34,823 nucleotides of DNA. Origin: RGIG6353 sp045535585 (GTDB lineage: Bacteria; Bacillota; Clostridia; Oscillospirales; SIG627). The stretch is taken from positions 1-34,823 of the forward strand of contig JAZSLY010000086.1 in NCBI GenBank assembly GCA_045535585.1, read 5' to 3'. The notes under the pieces were generated by a model that worked only from the letters and a program-made list of their open reading frames with translations, was not told where the DNA came from and ran no database searches. The position numbers were made by a program, and so were the translations under genes. Positions 23,582 through 31,154 of the stretch are shown here, piece by piece (within the stretch, counting starts at the first letter, position 1; each line of letters opens with the position of its first letter).

Positions 23582-25606
23582 ATGACGAATAAAAAACCCG
23601 AGCTTTTAGCCCCTGCAGGCTCTCCCGACGCCTTTGTGGCGGCGCTGGCGTCAGGCGCTGACGCCGTCTATCTGGGACTTGGAACACATAACGCCCGTGT
23701 GGGCGCAAAGAATTTCACAAGGGAAAATCTTGAAGAAGCCCTCTATCGCGCCCACCTTCTCTCCCGAAAAATATATCTCACCTTCAACACCCTCCTTACC
23801 GACCGTGAGCTTGAGGAGGTGCTTGACGAGGTGTACCTTCTTAACAATATGGGCGTGGACGGCTTTATCGTTCAGGACCTTGGACTTATGTCGGCAATTT
23901 CACGCACTATCCCCTCGGCAGAGGTGCACGCAAGCACCCAATGCATTGCCCACAGCCTTGACGGTGTCAGGGCACTCCACGCTCTCGGCGCAAGCCGTGC
24001 GGTTGTGGCACGTGAGCTTGACCGAGAGAACCTCTCCCAAATATGTCGCAAGTCACCCATCGAGATAGAGGCATTCGTCCACGGCGCACTCTGCGTATGC
24101 CATAGCGGTGCCTGCCTTTTCTCCTCTCTCGTGGGGGGCAGAAGCGGAAACAGAGGTGAGTGCGCTCAACCCTGCCGTCTGCCCTATAAAATGGGGGGCT
24201 TTGACGGTCAGTATCCCCTCAGCCTCAAGGACTCCTCTCTTGCAGAGCACCTTTCGGAGCTATCTGATATGGGGGTCGCAAGCCTGAAAATCGAGGGTCG
24301 TATGAAAAGCCCCGAGTACGTGGGCTCAGTAGTTAAGATTTTTAGAGAGCTGATTGATATGGGTCGGGACGCTACCGAGCGTGATATGGCGTCCCTTGAA
24401 AGAATTTTCTCACGGGGCGGACTTACCGACGGGTATTACGAAAATAAGCTTGGCAAAAGGATGTTAGGCATCAGAGCCGAGCGTGACAAGGAGGAGACCC
24501 GCCGTGCCGAAAGGGAGGCAGAGGCGTTTACCCTGCCCCGTGTTCCCCTTGACGCAACCCTCGCCGTGACGGCGACGGGCGCGCGCCTGACCTTCTCATG
24601 CGCCGACAAGACGGCAACGGCTGAAAGCGCCGAGGTGGCGCCAGCCATAACTCAACCGATAGACGCCCCTCTCGCCTTCGCTCAGGTGTCAAGGCTTGGC
24701 AACACACCCTTCGAGCTTCGGGACTTTCACTTTGAGACGGACGGAGACTATATGCTCCCCAAATCCGTCATAAACGCAATGAGGCGTGAATGTGTGGACG
24801 CCCTTTTGAAAAGGGAGGAAAAGAGGGGCGAAAGGCTTCCTCTTCCGTCTCCACGCGGTGTCAGCGGAGAGGGGCAGATACTCGTCATTTTCGCACCCCA
24901 CCGCAGACCTGTGAAACGGGAAATAGACGCCCTGCTTACCCTTGGCGTCCATAGAATATATCTTCCTCTTTTCAGCAAGATTGATTTTGATAACCCCGAA
25001 AAAATCGGCGTAGCTCTCCCCACGGTCATCTTCGACTCCCAAAGGGAGAGGGTAAGGGCACGGCTTCTCGAGTGGCAAAGGGCAGGGGTCACGCGGGCTA
25101 TGGCAGAGAGCATCGGCTCCTTCACTCTTGCACGGGAAATGGGCTTCAAGGTGCTCGCAGGCACGAGAATGAACGTGTATAACTCCTACACCGCAGAGGT
25201 TTTGGAGACCCTTGGTGCTGAGGGTGCGCTTCTCTCGGCAGAGCTTACCTCCAATATAAAGAGGAAAATCCTATCCCCTCTGCCCACGGGTGAGGTAATC
25301 TACGGCAGAGCACCCTTGATGCTCCTTGAAAACTGCCTTATGAATTTGAAGGATAATTGTCGTGATAGCTGTGACGGCACCGAGTGCACAAAGGGTATGA
25401 GTGTCACTGACAGACGAAGCGTCCGCTTCCCCGTTTTTGCCGAATGCTTCCATAGATGTCAGATATACAACAGCGTTCCCACCTTCAACGCCCCTCGTGG
25501 ACGTGGGATTGAAGCCATAATCATAGTTGACGAAAAGGACGCCGCGGCAACGGTGCGCGCGGTGCTTTCGGGACAAGCGCCCGAGTCCTTTACAAGAAAG
25601 GGATAA
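23582..25606 (+). CDS. U32 family peptidase-like protein with DUF3656 (RlhA-like)
   Basis: 674 aa from the ATG at 23582. Peptidase_U32 core in the N-terminal half: KPELLAPAGSPDAFVAALAS, GADAVYLGLG, FIVQDLGLM, EVHASTQC, and the hallmark CVCHSGACLFSSLVGGRSGN with GECAQPCRLPY. SLKIEGRMKSPEYVG follows. The middle part (about 300-430) fits the DUF3656 collagenase-like region. The C-terminus holds further cysteines (CLMNLKDNCRDSCDGTEC). E. coli RlhA of this design is needed for 23S rRNA C2501 hydroxylation; the rRNA role here is by similarity. It is followed by maf after one base. Confidence 0.88.
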   Translation: MTNKKPELLAPAGSPDAFVAALASGADAVYLGLGTHNARVGAKNFTRENLEEALYRAHLLSRKIYLTFNTLLTDRELEEVLDEVYLLNNMGVDGFIVQDLGLMSAISRTIPSAEVHASTQCIAHSLDGVRALHALGASRAVVARELDRENLSQICRKSPIEIEAFVHGALCVCHSGACLFSSLVGGRSGNRGECAQPCRLPYKMGGFDGQYPLSLKDSSLAEHLSELSDMGVASLKIEGRMKSPEYVGSVVKIFRELIDMGRDATERDMASLERIFSRGGLTDGYYENKLGKRMLGIRAERDKEETRRAEREAEAFTLPRVPLDATLAVTATGARLTFSCADKTATAESAEVAPAITQPIDAPLAFAQVSRLGNTPFELRDFHFETDGDYMLPKSVINAMRRECVDALLKREEKRGERLPLPSPRGVSGEGQILVIFAPHRRPVKREIDALLTLGVHRIYLPLFSKIDFDNPEKIGVALPTVIFDSQRERVRARLLEWQRAGVTRAMAESIGSFTLAREMGFKVLAGTRMNVYNSYTAEVLETLGAEGALLSAELTSNIKRKILSPLPTGEVIYGRAPLMLLENCLMNLKDNCRDSCDGTECTKGMSVTDRRSVRFPVFAECFHRCQIYNSVPTFNAPRGRGIEAIIIVDEKDAAATVRAVLSGQAPESFTRKG

Positions 25607-25607
25607 A

Positions 25608-26165
25608 ATGAAGATAATACTTGCATCGAATTCCCCGCGCCGTCGGGAAATTCTTGAAAATGCGGGCTTTGAGGTCGTGGTGGTGCCCTCCCTCCCCGAA
25701 AACGCCCCCCAAAAGAAAACGTCACCTAAAAAAGAGGTTGCCTTCCGTGCTCTTGAAAAGGGGCTGGGGGCTGAAAAGGCGTGGCGTGACGAGCTTGTTC
25801 TCTCCTCCGACACAATTGTCGTCCTCGGCAGGCGTGTCCTCGGTAAGCCTGCCAATGAAAACGAGGCACGTGAAATGCTGTCGCTTCTCTCAGGCAGGGA
25901 GCACAAGGTAATGAGCGCCTACGCCCTCTTTTATAAGGGTAAAAGGATAGTGCGTGTGGTGACCACCCGTGTCAGAATGTACCCCCTGACCAAAGAGGAT
26001 ATCGACTGGTATATCTCGACGGGCGAGAGCTTCGACAAAGCAGGCGCTTATGGTATTCAGGGCAAGGGCGCGAGACTTATAAAGGGAATTCGGGGTGACT
26101 ATTTGAACGTGGTTGGTCTGCCCTTGAGCGACCTTTGCCGTGCCATTGAAGAGATAGTAAAATAA
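25608..26165 (+). CDS. maf: Maf-family nucleoside triphosphate pyrophosphatase
   Basis: 185 aa. It starts at the ATG one base after the U32 stop codon, with AAGGG upstream. Signature: KIILASNSPRRREILENAGF, DELVLSSDTIVVLG (catalytic aspartate), GKPANENEAREMLSLLSG and TGESFDKAGAYGIQGKGA. Maf proteins hydrolyse dTTP/UTP or modified pyrimidine nucleotides and can affect septum formation. Its coupling to a U32 gene is unremarkable. Confidence 0.93.
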   Translation: MKIILASNSPRRREILENAGFEVVVVPSLPENAPQKKTSPKKEVAFRALEKGLGAEKAWRDELVLSSDTIVVLGRRVLGKPANENEAREMLSLLSGREHKVMSAYALFYKGKRIVRVVTTRVRMYPLTKEDIDWYISTGESFDKAGAYGIQGKGARLIKGIRGDYLNVVGLPLSDLCRAIEEIVK

Positions 26166-26191
26166 AACGCGCAAAAACTTAACGAATATTC

Positions 26192-26245
26192 TTGACTTTT
26201 TAGGGAACAATTGATATAATAAATTGCACAAAAAGTTCCCTAAAA
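26192..26245 (+). promoter_or_regulatory. Fic gene promoter framed by an 11-bp inverted repeat
   Basis: TTGACT at 26192-26197, 17-base spacer, TATAAT at 26215-26220. TTTTAGGGAAC (26198-26208) fills the spacer start, and its exact inverse GTTCCCTAAAA (26235-26245) overlaps the RBS. One half-site is in the promoter and the other near the start site, as expected for a repressor that loops or binds as a multimer. Confidence 0.85.
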
Positions 26246-26256
26246 GGAGTGTCAAG

Positions 26257-27195
26257 ATGAATAATTATCCTGAAATACAAGAATTATTGCAGCAACGGGC
26301 TGATTTGTACGCCCGACTTAAAGTGCTTGCTTATGACGGAACACCCGAAATAAAGGAAAACAAGAGTGGGAAATATTTATACGTTCGCAAGCGTGTTGGA
26401 AGCAGAGTGACCTCAACCTACGTTGACATTTATTCCGACGGACTGTATCAGCTTTTGCTTCGTAACAACGCTGAAGCAAAGGAGCTGAGAAAGCAAATTC
26501 GCAGGGTGGAAAAGAGCCTTGCTCAAATTGGCTTTGCCGAAGACGAGTTATCCCCCGACGTATTGCTGAATCTTGATTTTGCCCGAATAAATATGAAATT
26601 ATCCATTTATGAGCAGGCGGTTTTGGAGGGCGTGGCGACGTCTTTTCCTCAGACCGAGGATATTATTGAAAACGGCAAGGTGAACGGAGTAACGTCTTCC
26701 GACGTGCAAAAAATTCTTAACCTCAAGCACGCTTGGGAGTTTATCCTTGATAAAGACGTTTTGCAGGTAAAAAGCGATTATTCTATCCTTTGTCACGTGG
26801 CAAAGCTTGTAAACGAAGGCTTTTTTGAAAACGGAGGCAGAATTCGCGGTGTGCCCGTAACTATCGGCGGTTCTTCCTACGTTCCGCCTCTTCCCATTGA
26901 AACGGTAGTTATCGAAAATCTTCTGGAAATTCTGGGTTCAAACAAAGAGGCTCTTGATACGGCTGTTGAGCTTTGTTTATATTGTATGAAGGCACAGATT
27001 TTCAACGATGGAAACAAGCGCGCCTCCGTAATTTTTGCAAATCATTATTTAATTTCAAAGGCGGGAGGCTTGCTTGTTATTCCCGAAGCACAAGTGCCTG
27101 AATTCAAAAGGCTGCTTGTGGCATATTACGAAGACCGAGACAACGGAGAAATAAAGGAATTTTTAAAGGGGTATTGCCATAAGCATTTCAAGTAA
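26257..27195 (+). CDS. Fic-domain protein with altered catalytic motif
   Basis: 312 aa from the ATG at 26257, with AAGGAG seven bases upstream. The N-terminal coiled part (IQELLQQRADLYARLKVLAY) and a motif SFPQTEDIIENGKVNG about residues 128-143 resemble the inhibitory helix of class II/III Fic proteins. The Fic core motif is AQIFNDGNKRAS near residues 244-256: the usual catalytic HxFxxGN(G/K)R has glutamine in place of histidine. Active Fic enzymes transfer AMP or related groups to hydroxyl side chains; without the histidine this reaction is doubtful. A strong, operator-framed promoter indicates self-regulation. It is a single-gene insertion. Confidence 0.87.
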   Translation: MNNYPEIQELLQQRADLYARLKVLAYDGTPEIKENKSGKYLYVRKRVGSRVTSTYVDIYSDGLYQLLLRNNAEAKELRKQIRRVEKSLAQIGFAEDELSPDVLLNLDFARINMKLSIYEQAVLEGVATSFPQTEDIIENGKVNGVTSSDVQKILNLKHAWEFILDKDVLQVKSDYSILCHVAKLVNEGFFENGGRIRGVPVTIGGSSYVPPLPIETVVIENLLEILGSNKEALDTAVELCLYCMKAQIFNDGNKRASVIFANHYLISKAGGLLVIPEAQVPEFKRLLVAYYEDRDNGEIKEFLKGYCHKHFK

Positions 27196-27215
27196 ACAAG
27201 CGGCTAGCAGCCGCC

Positions 27216-27291
27216 GGCATATCTCGCCTATCATAATGCTTTTTTTACCTAAAGAAAGAAAAACGGCGAGGTCCATTTTAATGCAATTTCC
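27216..27291 (+). repeat. 76-bp dispersed repeat, copy C
   Basis: Begins GGCATATCTCGCCTATC, then AAAAACGGCGAG, GTCC and AATGCAATTTCC at the end. It is exactly 76 bp, as are A and B. It starts 21 bases after the Fic stop codon and follows the palindrome GCGGCTAGCAGCCGC (27200-27214). Confidence 0.9.
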
Positions 27292-27302
27292 TATACAATA
27301 AA

Positions 27303-27350
27303 AAATGGCTGTAAAAAACTCTAACGAGTTTTTTACAGCCATTTCTTAAT
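27303..27350 (+). terminator. Long terminator-like hairpin after the Fic gene
   Basis: A perfect 19-bp stem (27303-27321 with 27326-27344), loop TAAC, followed by cttaatcttaaat. Long stem but weak T-run. Confidence 0.65.
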
Positions 27351-27360
27351 CTTAAATATC

Positions 27361-27381
27361 TTTAGCGGAAAATCCGCTAAA
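27361..27381. repeat. Palindrome TTTAGCGGA-AAA-TCCGCTAAA
   Basis: A 9-bp stem with 3-base loop; the same stem forms the core of the terminator at 20771-20801. Confidence 0.8.
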
Positions 27382-27402
27382 CGCTATAAAAACAGAATAA
27401 GA

Positions 27403-27463
27403 GAAAAATGCAAATACATTTTTCTACCATAATTTTGCATTTTGCACTTTGCATTTATCATTT
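27403..27463. repeat. Palindromic element copy E3 (variant)
   Basis: A GAAAAATG...CATTTTTC hairpin (27403-27424) followed by CCATAATTTT and a tract of GCATTTTGCACTTTGCAT. E2 has the same order: hairpin, CCATAATTTTT, then simple inverted tract. The match is by layout and short blocks, not by full alignment. Confidence 0.55.
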
Positions 27464-27773
27464 AATAGGGATTAGTGAGCTTTATAATCAGCTCCATATT
27501 GTCGTCGTCGGCGCACTTATTGCGCACCACCTCTCCGCATTTGTCGCATTTGAAAACGATAATAAAGCCCTTTTTGGCGTCGGGGAGCGCCTGAATGGGA
27601 CGGAGCACACCTCGGCAGGAGTTATTTCTGTCACCCGGCATAACGTCTACGTGCAGGGAAGAAAGACACCTCGGACAATGATTGCGTGAGGTGTACCCGA
27701 GGGGCTTGACCTCGCTATTGCAGACGACGCAGGTGAAGCCGTTGTCGTTTTTCTGAAACCTTTTTTCTTCCAT
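27462..27773 (-). CDS. RNHCP-domain zinc-ribbon protein
   Basis: 103 aa. The signature RNHCPRCLSSLHVD is present near residues 30-43. Cysteine pairs CVVC (15-18), CPRC and CDKC near 75 suggest one or two zinc-binding sites. RBS AGGAG lies five bases before the ATG. Function of the family is unknown; nucleic-acid binding is plausible. It begins eight bases after rlmH, so it is in that operon. Confidence 0.87.
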   Translation of the reverse strand: MEEKRFQKNDNGFTCVVCNSEVKPLGYTSRNHCPRCLSSLHVDVMPGDRNNSCRGVLRPIQALPDAKKGFIIVFKCDKCGEVVRNKCADDDNMELIIKLTNPY

Positions 27774-27781
27774 TGTTTCTC

Positions 27782-28261
27782 CTATTTATGATACTTTTTT
27801 CCTGCGAGTATAGTCATCGCGCGGTATATTTGCTCTGCCAGAATGACACGCATCAGCTGATACGGGAAGGTCATTTTTGAAAAGGAAAGCCTGAGGTCGC
27901 ACGCCCTCTTGACTCTGTCGGAAAGTCCGTGGGACGAGCCGATAATAAAGGTCACGTGGCTTTTGCCCTCGTTCTGACATCTTGAAAAAAGGGTGGCAAG
28001 CTCCTCGGAGGACAGCATTTTCCCCTCGACACAGAGGGCAACCTTAAAGGAGCGCTCGTCAAGTCGCGCGAGAATCTCCCGACCCTCCTTTTCAAGCGCC
28101 TTTTCCACAAGGGCGTCGGCGGTGTCGGTGACAGCTTCCTCTTTTATCAATATATCCTCAACCTTCGCCATACCCGATATGCGCTTGGTATATTCCGAAA
28201 AAGCGTCCTGCAGAAACTTTTCCTTGAAGTCGCCTACGTGAATTATGGTGACAGAGGTCAT
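27782..28261 (-). CDS. rlmH: 23S rRNA pseudouridine-1915 N3-methyltransferase
   Basis: 159 aa, the usual length. SPOUT fold enzyme. Family motifs: SVTIIHVGDFKEKFLQDAFS, KVALCVEGKMLSSEELA, VTFIIGSSHGLSDRVK, and the C-terminal LSFSKMTFPYQLMRVILAEQ ending with KKYHK. It methylates pseudouridine 1915 of helix 69. Its ATG overlaps the TGA of the upstream winged-helix gene (ATGA), giving translational coupling. Confidence 0.96.
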   Translation of the reverse strand: MTSVTIIHVGDFKEKFLQDAFSEYTKRISGMAKVEDILIKEEAVTDTADALVEKALEKEGREILARLDERSFKVALCVEGKMLSSEELATLFSRCQNEGKSHVTFIIGSSHGLSDRVKRACDLRLSFSKMTFPYQLMRVILAEQIYRAMTILAGKKYHK

Positions 28262-28821
28262 CGCTTTGCCACCCTGTCGAAGATTTGCTCTGCCATCTCA
28301 CTTTCTTTTCTCTTAAAGCGCACCTTCTCCACCTTTCCGTCCTTGAAGGTGAGCTTTAGCGTACCCTTGAAGAAAAGGAAGGGCTTTTTCAGGCGGATAC
28401 TCTCAAGCTCGGAAAGGTTGAAATTCCCCTTTTCACCGTTGTTGAAGAAGCCTGCCACCTCGCCGAGAAAGGTAAATCTTGCTTTCCCAAGGAAACAAAG
28501 CTCCTCCTTAACTACTTCCTCGGGGGATACCTCTGCCTCCTCTTCCTCTGCCACAGCCTCGGGGGCAGGGGTGTAGTTCTCAATACTGTGTCCTATTGCC
28601 TCCCACTCGTCAGGGGTAATTCTTGCGTGCCTCGGCTCGTCGTTTTTGCCCTTGGTCACAAGCCCTGCCTTCTCCATATAGCCTATCATAATGGAGGACA
28701 CGAGTGTGCTGGTGCCAAGGTGCTCTGCCAGTGACGACGGAGTCACCTCGCCCATCTCTACGGCGAAGGAGGCGGAGCGGTCAAAGTTCTCTCTATGGTT
28801 TTCGGGGATATTTATCGGCAT
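28258..28821 (-). CDS. Winged-helix protein with FtsK-gamma-like N-terminus
   Basis: 187 aa. About residues 20-75 (TPSSLAEHLGTSTLVSSIMI, then GYMEKAGLVTKGKNDEPRHA) look like the FtsK gamma winged helix (helix-turn-helix plus LI..ME..G pattern). An acidic linker VAEEEEAEVSPEEVVKEE follows near 90-107. The C-terminal part (LCFLGKARFTFLGEVAGFFN ... KLTFKDGKVEKVRFKRKESE) is beta-rich and not recognised. RBS GAGGAAG precedes the ATG. It overlaps rlmH by four bases. Function unknown. Confidence 0.7.
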   Translation of the reverse strand: MPINIPENHRENFDRSASFAVEMGEVTPSSLAEHLGTSTLVSSIMIGYMEKAGLVTKGKNDEPRHARITPDEWEAIGHSIENYTPAPEAVAEEEEAEVSPEEVVKEELCFLGKARFTFLGEVAGFFNNGEKGNFNLSELESIRLKKPFLFFKGTLKLTFKDGKVEKVRFKRKESEMAEQIFDRVAKR

Positions 28822-28923
28822 TATTTCTTCCTCATAAATTGATTTATATGTCCCATTATACTCTTTTTGAAAAATAAAGTCAATGATTGCCCGAAAAAAA
28901 TCCTTTATTTTAAGAATAAATAC

Positions 28924-28952
28924 TTGAATTCCTACTAAACCTATGGTATAAT
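28924..28952 (+). promoter_or_regulatory. Sigma-A promoter of the isc operon
   Basis: TTGAAT at 28924-28929, 17-base spacer, TATAAT at 28947-28952. The start site would be near 28959, so repeat copy D (28966-29040) lies wholly in the transcribed leader of iscR. Confidence 0.85.
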
Positions 28953-28965
28953 ACGGTGAAACAGA

Positions 28966-29040
28966 GGCATATCTCGCCTGACTTTGCCATTTTAGGCTTC
29001 AAGGCAAGGAAAAACGGCGAGTTTTATTTAATGCAATTTT
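28966..29040 (+). repeat. 75-bp dispersed repeat, copy D (iscR leader)
   Basis: Starts GGCATATCTCGCCT, has AAAAACGGCGAG and ends AATGCAATTTT. The middle differs from the other copies but forms its own stem (TTGCC/GGCAA), keeping the overall hairpin design. It lacks the adjoining GCGG...CCGC palindrome. Confidence 0.85.
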
Positions 29041-29084
29041 AGACAGATAAAAAGATTTTTCTATTCAAAAGACAAGGAGTCAAA

Positions 29085-29537
29085 ATGAAGGTTTCAACTC
29101 GTGGGCGCTACGCCCTTAAAACCATGCTTTGCCTTGCAATGAACGGCGACGAGTATTTGCCGCTTAAAAGCATCGCTGACAGTCAGGGCATATCGGCAAA
29201 GTATCTGGAGCAGATAATAACCATGCTCCTTTCGGCGCATCTTATAAAGAGCACGAGAGGCAAGACGGGAGGGTACAAGCTGTGCCGTCATCCGTCGGAG
29301 TACAGCGTTGGCGAAATACTCCGTGCCACAGAGGGCTCGCTTGCGCCTATCGCCTGCGTGGAGGATTCCCCCAACAGATGCACCCAGAGCGCATCCTGCC
29401 CCACGCTTTTCTTCTGGGAGGGGCTTAATAAAACAATAAACGATTATATAAACTCGACTACCCTGGAGGACGTTGTCAATCAGGAAAAGAGCTTTAACAA
29501 AGGAGAAGGACACAAAAATGAGAATTTATGCAGATAA
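29085..29537 (+). CDS. iscR: Rrf2-family regulator, IscR-like
   Basis: 150 aa. Winged helix about 1-80: KVSTRGRYALKTMLCLAMNG, YLEQIITMLLSAHLIKSTRG, GKTGGYKLCRHPSEYSVGEI. Three cysteines with spacing C-x7-C-x5-C in IACVEDSPNRCTQSASCPTL are the expected Fe-S ligands, slightly different in spacing from E. coli IscR (C-x5-C-x5-C). It is likely to sense Fe-S status and control the following iscS-iscU genes. RBS aaggag lies seven to eight bases upstream. Its end overlaps iscS by 20 bases. Confidence 0.93.
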   Translation: MKVSTRGRYALKTMLCLAMNGDEYLPLKSIADSQGISAKYLEQIITMLLSAHLIKSTRGKTGGYKLCRHPSEYSVGEILRATEGSLAPIACVEDSPNRCTQSASCPTLFFWEGLNKTINDYINSTTLEDVVNQEKSFNKGEGHKNENLCR

Positions 29538-30708
29538 CGCCGCTACCACCAAGGTCAGCGGTAGGGTACTGGAGGCAATGCTTCCTTACTATACGGAAAT
29601 CTACGGAAACCCCTCGTCCCTCAACACTACGGGACAGATTGCCGCAGAGCATCTTGCCGAGGCAAGAGAGAGGATAGCTTCCCTCATCGGCGCAACTCCC
29701 CGTGAGATTTACTTCACCTCGGGCGGAAGCGAAGCCGACAATCAGGCGATAATGAGCGCCGCAAGACACGGCAAGAAGAACGACAAACGCCATATAATTT
29801 CAACCAAGTTCGAGCACCACGCCGTGCTCCACACCCTTGACAGACTGAAAAAAGAGGGCTTTGAAATAACTCTCGTTGAGGTAGGCGAAAACGGAATCGT
29901 AGACCCCGAGGACATCAGGCGCGAGATAAGGGAGGACACTATTCTCGTTACCGTAATGATGGCGAATAACGAGATAGGCACCGTTCAGCCAATCGCCGAG
30001 ATAGGCAAAATTTGCCGTGAGCGTGGCGTAATCTTCCACACCGACGCCGTTCAGGGCGCGGGACATCTGCCTATAAACGTTGAAGAAATGATGGTGGATA
30101 TGCTCTCCGTTTCGGCGCATAAGTTCCACGGCCCCAAGGGCGTGGGCTTCCTCTATTGCAGACGCAGCGTAGTTCTGCATAACCTTATCGCAGGAGGCGG
30201 TCAGGAGAGAGGAAAGAGGGCAGGCACCGAAAACCTTGCGGGAATAGTTGGTATGAGCGTGGCTCTCAAGGACGCCGTAGAGAATATGAAGGAAGCAGGA
30301 GAAAAAACCACGGCGCTCCGTAATCGTCTGATGGCGGGACTTTCCGAGATTCCGCATTCCAAAATCAACGGAGACATAGAAAAGAGACTCCCGGGCAACG
30401 TGAATATCTGCTTTGAGGGAATAGAGGGAGAAAGCCTTCTTCTTCTCCTTGACGCAAGAGGAATTGAGGCGTCGTCGGGCTCTGCCTGCACTTCGGGCTC
30501 GCTTGACCCCAGCCACGTGCTTCTCTCTATCGGTCTTCCTCACGACGTGGCACACGGCTCGCTGAGACTGACTATCACAGAGGAGAACACCATGGAGGAA
30601 ATGGACTATATCATAAAGAACGTGCGTGAGGTTGTGGAATACCTTCGCTCCATTTCGCCCGTATGGGAGGAGCTAACGAAAGGCACGCGCGAATTTATTT
30701 TAAAGTAA
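29518..30708 (+). CDS. iscS: Cysteine desulfurase (NifS/IscS type)
   Basis: 396 aa from the ATG at 29518 (MRIYADNAATTKVS), with AAGGAG upstream. PLP enzyme that takes sulfur from cysteine. The PLP lysine is in SVSAHKFHGPKGVGFLY, the preceding FHTDAVQGAGHLP holds the PLP-binding aspartate, and the catalytic cysteine loop is SSGSACTSGSLDPSHVL (near residue 325). It overlaps iscR by 20 bases and is 14 bases from iscU, forming a compact Fe-S operon. Confidence 0.96.
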   Translation: MRIYADNAATTKVSGRVLEAMLPYYTEIYGNPSSLNTTGQIAAEHLAEARERIASLIGATPREIYFTSGGSEADNQAIMSAARHGKKNDKRHIISTKFEHHAVLHTLDRLKKEGFEITLVEVGENGIVDPEDIRREIREDTILVTVMMANNEIGTVQPIAEIGKICRERGVIFHTDAVQGAGHLPINVEEMMVDMLSVSAHKFHGPKGVGFLYCRRSVVLHNLIAGGGQERGKRAGTENLAGIVGMSVALKDAVENMKEAGEKTTALRNRLMAGLSEIPHSKINGDIEKRLPGNVNICFEGIEGESLLLLLDARGIEASSGSACTSGSLDPSHVLLSIGLPHDVAHGSLRLTITEENTMEEMDYIIKNVREVVEYLRSISPVWEELTKGTREFILK

Positions 30709-30722
30709 GGAGAAAAGAAAAA

Positions 30723-31154
30723 ATGTTATATAGCGAAAAGGTAATGGACCATTTTACAAACCCCAGAAACGTGGGAGAAATCGAGAACGCCGACGGCATC
30801 GGAGAGGTCGGAAACGTTAAGTGCGGCGACATTATGAAAATTTATATCAAGGTTGAAAATAACATCATCGTTGACGTTAAGTTCAAGACCTTCGGCTGTG
30901 GCTCTGCTATTGCATCAAGCTCTATGGCAACCGAAATGATAAAGGGACATAGCATCGACGAAGCTCTTGCCCTTACCAACCGTGCGGTAGTTGAAGCCCT
31001 CGACGGACTTCCTGCCCAGAAGGTGCATTGCTCGGTGCTTGCCGAAGAAGCGGTAAAGGCGGCGGTGCGTGACTACTACGACAAGAACGGCATTGAGTAC
31101 GATAAAAAGCTCTTCTGCGACGGAAACTGCTGTTCTTGCGACAAGCACGAGTGA
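30723..31154 (+). CDS. iscU: IscU/NifU-type Fe-S scaffold protein
   Basis: 143 aa from the ATG at 30723 with AAGGAG upstream. Three expected cluster cysteines: KCGDIM (about 37), FGCGSAIASSS (about 62) and HCSVLAEEAV (about 106). The Asp next to Cys37 is kept. The protein ends with an extra cysteine-rich tail FCDGNCCSCDKHE not found in classical IscU. It receives sulfur from IscS and assembles 2Fe-2S/4Fe-4S clusters. Its stop codon overlaps the queG start (TGATG). Confidence 0.93.
   Translation: MLYSEKVMDHFTNPRNVGEIENADGIGEVGNVKCGDIMKIYIKVENNIIVDVKFKTFGCGSAIASSSMATEMIKGHSIDEALALTNRAVVEALDGLPAQKVHCSVLAEEAVKAAVRDYYDKNGIEYDKKLFCDGNCCSCDKHE

Larger units (their letters stand above)
27196..27461. 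other. Convergent intergenic region packed with repeats
   Basis: 266 bases with no gene. It contains the palindrome GCGGCT-AGC-AGCCGC (27200-27214), 76-bp repeat copy C, a 19-bp terminator stem, the TTTAGCGGA palindrome and palindromic element E3. Confidence 0.85.
28822..29084 (+). other. Divergent intergenic region with isc promoter and repeat D
   Basis: 263 bases between the winged-helix gene (minus) and iscR (plus). It holds the isc promoter, repeat copy D and a short AT-rich leader. No clear promoter for the minus-strand operon was recognised. Confidence 0.75.

Noticed and set aside
29800..30555. Minus-strand open frame of 251 codons opposite iscS
   Set aside because: Antisense to a clear cysteine desulfurase and without any family signature.
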